NCBI GenBank assembly: GCA_016716335.1
Contig: JADJWN010000008.1
Span: 124,001 to 188,000, forward strand
DNA: 64,000 bases
Source: Saprospiraceae bacterium
GTDB taxonomy: Bacteria; Bacteroidota; Bacteroidia; Chitinophagales; Saprospiraceae
Reading direction: 5' to 3'
Position numbers and translations under genes: made by a program. The notes under the pieces are model-generated. The model was not told the DNA's origin, did not search any database, and saw nothing but the letters and a program-made list of their open reading frames with translations. Shown in pieces: positions 42,311-51,700 of this stretch (positions are counted from its first letter, which is position 1; each line of letters starts with the position of its first letter).

Positions 42311-44914
42311 TCAGAAGATATCCTTGTATCTTTCAGCCAGAAGGGCATTTTTTTCCTTAGATTTTATCTCCGAAATAAAGCCTTCCATAATTTTGATAGG
42401 CATAAAGGTCTCTACCGGATTATCCCGGTTTTCAAGGTCAGCCTTCATACGGGCGATGGTGATGGTGGCCATAAATTTTCTGAAAATGTTCTGATTTTCA
42501 TTGGTGGCAATATCCTTCATGACTTCGGCAGTTTTGACCAGAGTCTCGATATTCTTGCCTTCCAGCGCATTCTGGTATCTCGTATAGAAATCAAATACCT
42601 GATACAATCCGATGGTTCTGGCCTTTTTTTCAAAATAGCTCAGATATTTTATGTCGTCAGATGCACCCAGTATCTCCGCTATTGTGCCTGCGAGGTAATC
42701 AGAATCATCATCCATCATTTTTTCAGCATATGCCAACGCTTTTTCTCGGGCATGGATATTGAGCCCGGTAAGCGCAATGTCTATCACTGGATAAGCCTGC
42801 TCTTTTTCGAGAATGGATGAACATAAATCAGTGGGGTCAAAAGATTCAATTTCGAGCAGTTTGCTCAATGCATCTGCCCTGACTCTGGAATGTGGATCTT
42901 TGGTTGCCAGATTTTTAAGTTTTTCCTCGTATCCGGCCTGATTCTCCTCGCTGATGGCACCTATTCCCAGGGTTCTGATGTAATAATTCGGATGTTTCAA
43001 AGCAGAAGCAATGACAGCTTCAGATGGAGACTCCAGATTGGAGAATGCGGCTGCTTTGTCCATAAAATGGGGAGAAAACAAAAACTGAGCTTCATACTGA
43101 GATTCAGTTTTGAATTCGTTGATAAGTCCACACAGGACATTATTACCATCCAATACCGCTACGGCAGGCTCTCCGGGGAGGTCTTCGATCAGGATGCGGT
43201 GGCTTCTTGAGTTGATGGTCCGGGGATAGCGTGCAACTGACCCATCTTTAAAGTACAGCGCTACTGTAACGGGTAGTATGAAAAGCTCCTGCTGGCCCTC
43301 TCCGCTTTGCAGTTGTTCGGTTTCGATCAGCATGGCTCGGGTCTCAGCGTTGTATTCATATTTGACATTTATCACAGGATGTCCACTGCCGAGAAACCAT
43401 TGATTGAAAAACCAGTGCAGATCTTCGCCGGTCACATCTTCGAATGCCATCCTGAGTTCGTCCACTTCCACCGCTGTGTAAGCATGCTTGGTGAGATAGT
43501 AATTCAGGGCTGCGAAAAAGGCTTCGTCGCCTACATAATCCCTGAGCATGTGCAGGATCAATCCTCCTTTGTTGTAGCTGTGCGCATCAAACATCTGCTC
43601 TTTATCTTCATAGAAATAATGAATAAGTGGCCGTGCTCCCTGATTAAAAACCTGACCAAAATACCCGTTGAGCTCATTCATCCGATGGAATTCTGCCCTG
43701 TCCCGCCCGTATTTGTACTCAAGCCAAAGGTATTCGCTGTAATTGGCAAAACCTTCATTCAGGGTAAGATTGGACCAATCCTCGCAGGTCACCAGATTAC
43801 CAAACCAGTGATGTGACATTTCATGTGCCACTATATAATCATTATCATCATCGATGAGCTCACGATCAGTTTTCTGCACAAACTCACCGAATACAACTGC
43901 ACCGGTATTTTCCATAGCACCCGACACAAAATCCCGTACCACCACCTGAGCATATTTATCCCAAGGGTATGGATACTGGAATTTTCCGGAGAAAAAACTC
44001 AGCATTTCCGGAGTATGATTGAAGATTTTTTTGGCATGCTTCCCGAATCCTTTCTCCACGAAATAGTGAAGCGGCAGGTCATTCCAGAATTCTTCCACCT
44101 CGTCATATTCGCCTACAGCCACCATGAAAAGATAAGGAGCATGAGCTTTGTCCTGTTTCCAGTAATCGGTACGGGTACCATCCGCATTTTTTCTGGATGA
44201 AATCCTTTTTCCGTTGGATAGGGTCTTGTATTTGTCTTCTACGGTGATGTAAATTTCCTGTGTACACCTTTCGTTGGGCTTGTCAAAAGTGGGAAACCAC
44301 CGGCTGTTGTTTTCTGTCTCTCCCTGTGTCCATATTTGAGTGGGTTTGCCGGGCTCTGAGCCATCGGGGTTTATAAAAAACAAGCCTTTGTCTGAAGTAA
44401 TGGCTTCGTTGCTGTAATCTGATGTGCGGTTGGGTTTGGCCGTGTAGTCAATATAGATGCTGAGTTTTTCCTGACGGTTGTATTTCCTGTCCAGAATTAC
44501 CGCAAGTTTGAGACTGTCATATTGATAGTTGAGATTTTTGCCGTTGTTCAGCAGTTGTACTTTGTGAATGTCAAAATATTTGGCATCCAGTATTACGGTA
44601 TCAATCGGATAGAAGTAGGGTTTCAGTTCCAGTGTGGCTTTGCCCAGAACATGCTGTTTGGCCCAGTCGAAACTAACTTCCAGTTTTGTGTGCAGCAGAT
44701 CATATTTCAGAGTGGCGGATGGCCTGTAAACCTTGGGGAAAAGATCGGATGCTTTTTCATAATCGCTTACCACCAGTGTATCGAGCAGCTCTTCACGATA
44801 GTCTTCATAATCCGGCTCGGGAACGCTTACAACAGCCTTTTTGGAGGCGCAGGAAAATAAAAAAAAGATGATTGCAGCAAAATGTAGCTTCGAAATTCGG
44901 GAAAACAGTTGCAT
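42311..44914 (-). CDS. M1-family zinc aminopeptidase, lipoprotein
   Basis: 867 residues. A lipobox (FFLFSCASKK) near residue 22 predicts an outer- or inner-membrane lipoprotein. The M1 exopeptidase motif GAMEN lies near residue 326. The zinc site HEMSH is at residues 364-368, with the third ligand Glu in NEGFANY about 19 residues later. A C-terminal HEAT-like helical half completes the fold. It trims N-terminal residues of peptides in the periplasm. Likely monocistronic, with its own -7 element. Confidence 0.95.
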   Translation of the reverse strand: MQLFSRISKLHFAAIIFFLFSCASKKAVVSVPEPDYEDYREELLDTLVVSDYEKASDLFPKVYRPSATLKYDLLHTKLEVSFDWAKQHVLGKATLELKPYFYPIDTVILDAKYFDIHKVQLLNNGKNLNYQYDSLKLAVILDRKYNRQEKLSIYIDYTAKPNRTSDYSNEAITSDKGLFFINPDGSEPGKPTQIWTQGETENNSRWFPTFDKPNERCTQEIYITVEDKYKTLSNGKRISSRKNADGTRTDYWKQDKAHAPYLFMVAVGEYDEVEEFWNDLPLHYFVEKGFGKHAKKIFNHTPEMLSFFSGKFQYPYPWDKYAQVVVRDFVSGAMENTGAVVFGEFVQKTDRELIDDDNDYIVAHEMSHHWFGNLVTCEDWSNLTLNEGFANYSEYLWLEYKYGRDRAEFHRMNELNGYFGQVFNQGARPLIHYFYEDKEQMFDAHSYNKGGLILHMLRDYVGDEAFFAALNYYLTKHAYTAVEVDELRMAFEDVTGEDLHWFFNQWFLGSGHPVINVKYEYNAETRAMLIETEQLQSGEGQQELFILPVTVALYFKDGSVARYPRTINSRSHRILIEDLPGEPAVAVLDGNNVLCGLINEFKTESQYEAQFLFSPHFMDKAAAFSNLESPSEAVIASALKHPNYYIRTLGIGAISEENQAGYEEKLKNLATKDPHSRVRADALSKLLEIESFDPTDLCSSILEKEQAYPVIDIALTGLNIHAREKALAYAEKMMDDDSDYLAGTIAEILGASDDIKYLSYFEKKARTIGLYQVFDFYTRYQNALEGKNIETLVKTAEVMKDIATNENQNIFRKFMATITIARMKADLENRDNPVETFMPIKIMEGFISEIKSKEKNALLAERYKDIF

Positions 44915-45347
44915 GTGTCAGAAGTATAACTTGAAAAAGAACGCAAAAGTAGGAAAAATATGTTGTTTATCGATAAAAAGTCAGTTTTTCAAAATTAGGC
45001 AATCGTTTGATATTTTATTTATTTTAAAATCTCCATTACCACATAGTATTTATTTCCAAAGTGAACTTCTTAAATTATAGACTCTCAGGATTCCGCTTTC
45101 ATGATGAAGTCGAAAATGCTGAGTATTAGTAATTATTATCAATTCTATTGCTAATCAAATCCCACTAAATTTTTCTTTACAAAATTAAACTCTGTGCGTT
45201 TGGGTTTATCAGTGCTATGAGTAAAGCTAATGATAGATGTTTATTTGCTAAATGAATAATAGTACCTTGCTTCATTTTTATTTGTTTCACCATACTACTA
45301 TAAATCTTTGTTGGTTAGAAAAAATGGTTCTGGATTTCATGCTATAA
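44915..45347. other. Intergenic AT-rich region, left border of the accessory region
   Basis: About 430 bp with no convincing gene. It contains the M1 peptidase -7 element (44944-44951). A 38-codon minus-strand frame near 45178-45294 has a signal-peptide-like segment but no supporting context. Base composition becomes clearly more AT-rich from here on. Confidence 0.5.
44944..44951 (-). promoter_or_regulatory. Putative -7 promoter element of the M1 aminopeptidase gene
   Basis: The minus strand reads TACTTTTG, an exact match to TAnnTTTG, 30 bases before the ATG at 44914. No clear -33 TTG is seen. Confidence 0.45.
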
Positions 45348-46058
45348 TCACTCTTCCCCTCCTAAATGCAGATCCGAAAATATAAACCAATTGCCCTTTG
45401 TAATCCAGGCTGTACCGAAAGCTACAAGACAGACAGCTTCACCCCAGAATATGTAAGGAAAGCCCACATTGACACCAGCATATTTAGATAGTAAATAGAA
45501 TAACGCCATAATGGCCATGGAAGTAAGCATCACATATCCACAGGTACGATACACCAAATTTCTTCGCTGTTTTAGTATCTTATGCTGATCTGTAGGATTC
45601 TTAGCAGGTTTAGTTTTTACGAATAGAAAAAGACAGAAGTATGTCAGAACCAAAAACAAGGCCACCGCACAAATCAAATGCAGGGTATGGCAGCTCCAGG
45701 TAACAAAACCCTTACAACTTGATACTAACGGATCCGTGGGAAAGATGGCGACACCCAGACATAGAAAGGATGCTAAGGTAGCCCAATGACGGTCTTGTTC
45801 TTCCGGACCTTTATAGGTGAAAAGAAAAATAGCTACCATAGACATTAAAGATACAAATATTGATAATAGTTTGGTATGGTAATATGCACTGATTGATGGC
45901 AGCAGATCGGTACATCCGAATAACAGGGCATTGCCACCATACATAATGAACGGGAACAATATCCCCAATATTCCTATACCACGACGTACCCACAGGTAGG
46001 TAATGAGTTGATTATGAGCATCTTCAGGGGCTACTTCAGGTAATTTGTTAGCGGACAT
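45348..46058 (-). CDS. Six-helix membrane protein of unknown function
   Basis: A 236-residue polytopic protein with about six transmembrane helices: RGIGILGILFPFIMY, LLSIFVSLMSMVAIFLF, SFLCLGVAIFPT, LICAVALFLVLTYFCLFLF, CGYVMLTSMAIMALFYLL and FWGEAVCLVAFGTAWI. Short charged loops and a soluble tail (FSDLHLGGEE) follow. I do not recognise a named family. It is 132 bp after a DUF2235 hydrolase on the same strand and has the AT-rich composition of that region. Confidence 0.75.
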   Translation of the reverse strand: MSANKLPEVAPEDAHNQLITYLWVRRGIGILGILFPFIMYGGNALLFGCTDLLPSISAYYHTKLLSIFVSLMSMVAIFLFTYKGPEEQDRHWATLASFLCLGVAIFPTDPLVSSCKGFVTWSCHTLHLICAVALFLVLTYFCLFLFVKTKPAKNPTDQHKILKQRRNLVYRTCGYVMLTSMAIMALFYLLSKYAGVNVGFPYIFWGEAVCLVAFGTAWITKGNWFIFSDLHLGGEE

Positions 46059-46190
46059 AACTTCAAAAGGTTAAAAGGTGATTAAAAAAATGATCGAACT
46101 TTACTACCTAATGACGGGATTTTGGGAAAGGTAACCTATGGCATTTTGAAAATAAATTTACAATTTTTAAGCTGTTATGAAAGGTTATTA

Positions 46191-47306
46191 TTATACAATA
46201 TGCAGGGATTGAATCCATTTGTAGTTATTACTCCCCAAATCAATATTTTGGGGCTCATAACAATGACCGGTAGTTTTGTAATTCATTTTATTCAAAACTG
46301 ATTCGTGAATAATAGCATCTTTTTCAATATTTCTAGGTGCACTTACCCTAAAATCCCAATAGTGTCCCTTAACAGGATCAAAAGAAGACCTTGGAAACAA
46401 ATTGGTTAAATTATAAAGGAATGTATCTGACTTGTTGATGTTTTGTTTAAAATCTGGCTTTTGGTACTTACTGTTTTTACCATATACATATCTGTCAACT
46501 TTATTTTTATCCAATTTTAATCCAAAATTAGATGCTTCACCCAACATCCATTCAAGAGCGATTTTGGATAATCCTTCTTGTTCGTAACTACCACCAACAT
46601 CAGAATGTGTTCCGGCAAACCAAACTTCCTTACAATCATTATGATTAAGGTTTACTCTGTAAGGTTGGTAATGCTTTCTTCTTTCATCAATAGCCAGAGC
46701 GTGTCTGACAGTTTTTACATTTTTGAGCGATTCGGTATAAGGAAATGGCCTAAACAATGATACAAAGTTACCAATGGATACTACAGTATCCCAGATACCC
46801 ATAAAATGGATATCCGGCTGAAATGAAAAGCTATGTTTCAATCTGTTTGCTATTCCAAATAATCTTCGTCGTTCTGATAGTGATAATTTCGCTTTCTGAA
46901 TTAGATAATCATGAAATATATATTCCAAGTGACTTGTGTTTCCGGGATGTAATAAACCATACAACTTAATTATTCCAGCCAGCATTCTAACGGTATAAGC
47001 CCCTCTGCTAAATCCGAATAAATAGATTTTGTCACCTTGTTCATAGTGATTCATTAAAAAGATATAAGCATCCTTCACCCTATCATTAAGTGTCTTTGCC
47101 AAGATCTTATCGGAAAATTCAAATAAAGCCCGTCTAAATTTCCTTTTAAAAGTTGTTGGAGCCAAAGTTCCTACACCAGGATTGTAGTAAGTAATTTGGT
47201 CCTTGGATTTTTCCAAACAGGAATAAAGATGAACAACATTAGTGTTTTTATAAAGACTTACTTTGTTATTAGTCCCGTCGCAGCAAATGATAATGTTTTT
47301 AGGCAT
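46191..47306 (-). CDS. DUF2235 alpha/beta-hydrolase (Tle1-like phospholipase family)
   Basis: 371 residues. The N-terminus NIIICCDGTNN and the nucleophile elbow GFSRGAY (Ser100) are diagnostic of the DUF2235 family. AGTHSDVGGSY (near residue 230) supplies the expected Asp/His-containing region. Tle1 members are phospholipases injected by type VI secretion; many others are stand-alone. No secretion genes or immunity gene are visible nearby, so role and target are open. There is no signal peptide, so it is probably cytoplasmic. Confidence 0.88.
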   Translation of the reverse strand: MPKNIIICCDGTNNKVSLYKNTNVVHLYSCLEKSKDQITYYNPGVGTLAPTTFKRKFRRALFEFSDKILAKTLNDRVKDAYIFLMNHYEQGDKIYLFGFSRGAYTVRMLAGIIKLYGLLHPGNTSHLEYIFHDYLIQKAKLSLSERRRLFGIANRLKHSFSFQPDIHFMGIWDTVVSIGNFVSLFRPFPYTESLKNVKTVRHALAIDERRKHYQPYRVNLNHNDCKEVWFAGTHSDVGGSYEQEGLSKIALEWMLGEASNFGLKLDKNKVDRYVYGKNSKYQKPDFKQNINKSDTFLYNLTNLFPRSSFDPVKGHYWDFRVSAPRNIEKDAIIHESVLNKMNYKTTGHCYEPQNIDLGSNNYKWIQSLHIV

Positions 47307-47529
47307 AAGTGTTAAAATTTAAGATTAAATAAGATAGAGATTTAGTTTTGGAAAATCTTCCTTGCCTGAAGGTCATAAAAATCCGTCTGTCTCACCTTCA
47401 TGTGCGATGTATTTAGGAAATTCAGCCCAGAAACCAAGATTTCACTGAACTGTATTATTAAATTGATCCAACAACATTCCATGACAGTATTCTGAAATTT
47501 ACATGAAGCTCGGGTTCATTTAGAATTAA

Positions 47530-48363
47530 TTATAAATATATAATATTTTCATCACGATGTATTTCCTTTGTTCCGCTAATAGGAAAGGAAAACCAATGCC
47601 TTTTTTCTGGATCATTGTTACAAACTATATGAAGTAGATTTGATATAAAATATGAAAAGGATAAATTAATAAGATTGTATTTAATGTAACATCTTCGATT
47701 GTAATGAATTGGGGGGTATAGATTTAGTGTATTTTTCCAGAATCTTATGAAATAATTTGGCCCTAAGGAAATATGATTCACCAATCCATTTGATTTTGAT
47801 ATAGAAGTATCAACATTTAAATTATTGTAATTATCTTCATAATCAAAAGAAAACAACCCAACAAATGGTCTATTGGAAAGTTCCATATTTTGAAATTTAT
47901 CAAAAGTTCTTAGTTTTTCAAATTTTTCTATGACTTTTGTTATTGAATAATCTTTTCCATTGTTATTTATCACTTTAGTTTTTACTTCTATAACTCCTTT
48001 TATTGCATCATCAGTTATAATAACAAAATCACCCTCTTTAAAAATAACTGGTATTGAGTTGTCATAAATAAGGATATCCATTTGGGGTGAAACTTCAATT
48101 TCACCAGCTAAAGATTTTTGGGCAACAATAAAGCCTGTACCAACAGAAACATTTGAGGGCAAATAATTCCGTATAGTTTTTATTAAAATCGCTTCTTTAT
48201 AACGGCCATCTTCTCCCCAATGAGCATTTCCAATAATATTTCGAAGTCTGTTTTTTATGATATCCAATTCCTTAGTAATCGATTCTTGAAATAACTGAAT
48301 ATTTTGAAAGGTGTTCATATTTTCATCGTATTTTTCTCTATGTAAATCATCTTTTACCATCAC
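47530..48363 (-). CDS. DUF6602-like protein with PD-(D/E)xK nuclease-like core
   Basis: 277 residues. The core HWGEDGRYKEAILIKTIRNY...VSVGTGFIVAQ...QMDILIYD...DAIKGVIEVKTK shows an Asp followed by Glu-x-Lys (VIEVKTK near residue 133), the signature of a PD-(D/E)xK nuclease fold. The overall pattern resembles the family called DUF6602, found among defence and mobile genes. Nuclease activity is inferred, not shown. The second half is beta-rich with no recognised domain. An alternative start lies at the second Met. Confidence 0.75.
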   Translation of the reverse strand: MMVKDDLHREKYDENMNTFQNIQLFQESITKELDIIKNRLRNIIGNAHWGEDGRYKEAILIKTIRNYLPSNVSVGTGFIVAQKSLAGEIEVSPQMDILIYDNSIPVIFKEGDFVIITDDAIKGVIEVKTKVINNNGKDYSITKVIEKFEKLRTFDKFQNMELSNRPFVGLFSFDYEDNYNNLNVDTSISKSNGLVNHISLGPNYFIRFWKNTLNLYPPIHYNRRCYIKYNLINLSFSYFISNLLHIVCNNDPEKRHWFSFPISGTKEIHRDENIIYL

Positions 48364-48796
48364 TATAGCATAAATAAAATTATACTAACCTTTTTAATTA
48401 ACATTTTCTAAATCTATTAAGGTTAACTATTTGATTGAAGTACTTTCCGATGAATAAATTAAGTATATAAATTAAAAAAATTCTCCTCTGCTCTTATCCT
48501 ATCTCCTTCTCCACCATATTTACCATCTTACTAAAAAATTTGCTCATTTCGTTTTCTGTATTATTTGTTATGTGTTGCAAAAATCTGAAGTGTTCCGCTT
48601 CGCCTTTGATTTGTTTGAGATTGGCGAATGAGCTGATGCTGGTCATAAGATGTTTTTCTATGTTGTCCATTGTGGCTTGCTTATTGGGAAGAATATTAAG
48701 ATTAAACTATAGACAAATCACGAAGACTTTGTCCAATGAATTGTTTTCATAATAATCTGTGAGCTGTTCAGATTTGGCAGAAATTTGATACCACAC
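48364..48796. other. Gap between the DUF6602-like gene and the CHAT protein
   Basis: About 430 bp, AT-rich. Apart from the 58-codon frame annotated separately at 48494-48670 nothing is recognised. The size suggests that the DUF6602-like gene has its own promoter here. Confidence 0.5.
48494..48670 (-). CDS. Small helical hypothetical protein (58 aa)
   Basis: ATG at 48670 to TAA at 48494. The sequence is charged and helical (MDNIEKHLMTSISSF ... MSKFFSKMVNMVEKEIG) and looks more protein-like than random AT-rich frames; codon use is ordinary. No family is recognised. It may be the end of a lost larger gene or a real small protein. It lies between the CHAT protein and the DUF6602-like gene on the same strand. 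Confidence 0.35.
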   Translation of the reverse strand: MDNIEKHLMTSISSFANLKQIKGEAEHFRFLQHITNNTENEMSKFFSKMVNMVEKEIG

Positions 48797-51700
48797 TTAA
48801 TTATTTATGTATTTATTTACAAATTTAGGAATAGTGGGTTCTTTATTTTCATTTTTATTAATGTACCATACAGCTATCAGATAGTTGGAAAGAGGGTACA
48901 TGTATTTTTCTGCCGGCATATTTTTCATCAATTCAAAAGATTCATGGAATGCTTGACTCATATTTTTTGCATGATCTACATTTTTGGCAGGATCAAGGAT
49001 AATAAGACGCTTTTCAGCGGACCCTTTTAGTGCATATCTTTCTGCTGTGGGTCCTACATTCTGAATTAATTCAATATCCCTGATCAGTTTTTCAAGTGCT
49101 CCATTTGGAAGTTTAATATTATTATCAAACATTTCCAAAAACAGTTTTCCCCTCAGACTGCAATATTGCTCAAGTGTAGATACTTTAAAATCCGCTTTTT
49201 CGTGGAACAGTAGTTCATGCATTAGTTTTACAGCTTCGGCATAATTGCCCAATGAAGCTTGAATATGTGCAATCAATTCAGTGATCTCAGGACTGCCTGC
49301 ATTGTTTTTATATATTCTTTCGACCAGCAGATTGAGTTTTTGAACAAACATTTCCCTTTTTTCTTTTTTGCCTTGTAGTGCTGAAAGCATATTTCTTAAC
49401 TCATTTTCAGCCTCAGCACTGTAAATATACTCCACATTATCAGTTGTCCATCCATTTTTAAATTCAAGCCTGTAAAACGGATCACCGTAACACTGGTAGG
49501 CCCCCCAGGTATTGGATCCGGGATCAGACTGATAGCAGGCTTTTCTTGCCAACTGCACTGCTGCACCAAATTCTGAGCCTTCCAGCATTTTATCATAAAA
49601 CTTTCTGGCAAAAACCTCTGCAGCTTTGTCATCTACTGCCCAACCACATACAACCACTGCTTTTACCCCAATTTGAATCAGCTGAATACCTACATTTGCG
49701 GCAAGCTTGTTTCTGCCTTTTATGAGTTGGTCTTCAAAATTCGCAGTATTACCGGAATAACAGCAATTGACAAAAACCAATTCAGGAATTACAGACAATT
49801 GATTGAGCATTGCAGGTGTTAGCAGTATGTCAGGACCTATTACAATACCAGTTTTATCGGGGGTGTGAATGCCATGTGCTGCTATGTGCACAATCTTATA
49901 TTCTTCAGAATACATCTTCGTTACAATATCCTGTGCCGGCATGAAGATACTTTCATTTACCCAGTAGTTTTGTTGCTTGAGTTTATTTGAGACTAGCCTG
50001 GCTTCTATCTCTGCTCCGGGCAATTGCGAATATGTATTCTGATAATCCGGATTGCCTATAACCAAAGCGGTCCTACGGCCCACCAAAGCAGGGTTGATAC
50101 GATAATCAGCAGTGTGCAGTTGCCTTATGAGACTTGCATTAATGAAGGTTGGCTCTTCGCCATACATACTGTCGTGAAACATTTCCCACGGAAACTGTGC
50201 AGAATAATCATCTAATTTCCAGAGTATCTTTGCCTGATTACGGATGATTCCTTTGAAATCGTTGGGTATAAGCAATTCAAACAATGTTTTGGCTAATTTG
50301 GCATCCCATCTGGAATGGTGAGCAAATTTATTATTAAGAAATTCTACCATCCTAAGATCTCCGGAAATGTCATCCTGCTCTATGCGTGCCCGATTGCCGG
50401 ACGAACTGAACGCCAGTCCTTGCACTTCTTTTTTATCAATGTCCTTTGACCAGATGGAAGTAGTTGTGAATGTATGCCACCACGAAGCATTGTCCTGTAG
50501 CGAAAGACGACGTTTTTTACCATGGTCTTCCTTCAGAGGTTTGACATGGAGTGCCAGTTCCGGTGCATTGTCCCGAAGTTTATACAGCAGTTTTTGCGTA
50601 CCCTGAGCCATATCTTCCCAAAAATCAACAAATTGAATTTCCCGGATGATAAGCAGCCCGTTGTTCATCCCAAGCAGCTTTTTGTTGGCATTGGTCACTC
50701 CCTGGATAATAGATCGTATGCTATCCATAAGAGGTAGTCCGGCATAATTGCTTCCTATCAGCATGGAACTGATACCTATGGACTGTTGTTTGATATCTGT
50801 CATTGTGTAGTTGTCCCTGAAAAAGAAAGCATAACGAATGATAGCTTTTTCAATACTCAAGGCAAGCCGGTATTGGGTAAGTTCGTCCTGACTGCCTAAA
50901 CCCACTACCAATGCCCCTTTTGGTATTGAGTCTCTCTGAAAGGGGATTTCACTTTCTCCAATTTTGCCTGGATAAAATCCTAACCTGTGTCTGTCGGACA
51001 GTTTATTTCCTAGATAGCCATCCAAGGCTTTTTCGGCACTCATTATGCCATCGTTTTCAAAATGTCCGACCATCACCGGATAATAAGCGTATTTAAGATC
51101 AGCATTGAGTACGTGGACGTTGATTTCGGGAATTTCCTGTATTTCCTTTTCATATGATAGACTTTCGCATCCCAAGATGATGTCCATAGCTTCGATCTCA
51201 TCAGTGCTGAATATGCAATTGTCATCCATGGGTTCGAGTGCTTCCATGCTGCGCAAATCAGGCATGCCGGGTCGCAATCTTGAAGTCTGACCGTTTTTGA
51301 GAATGTCATTGATGGCGTCAAAGATTTTAGGTTCGGCAGCCAGCATTCCGTGGGTTACCTTGCACGAATAAATGTTGCTCGCTGGTATCGATTTGGGAAT
51401 GCCTAATTCATAGGTCACGCTGCCATCTCCAGCCTTAGTGGTAAGGTATCTGAGTTTGTTGTTATTTTCAATTGTATAAGCGCATACTGTTTTATCGCTT
51501 CCGGCAATGTAGAATATATTATGGAAGTCTGAAGATGTAGTCTTGCCTTCAAACTCCAATTGGTTTTTCTTATATTCTTTAAAATGTTCAAGGAGATTGG
51601 GGCTTGATAGGATATGTTTGATGTTCGCATCTGTTTTTGAAAATTTATTCCAAAAACTCATAGCTTCAAAATCCTGATCATTTACTGGGAGAAGCTGCCA

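Noticed and set aside
45178..45294. 38-codon minus-strand frame with a signal-peptide-like hydrophobic segment
   Set aside because: Too short, ends abruptly without a mature domain and has no recognisable continuation in other frames.
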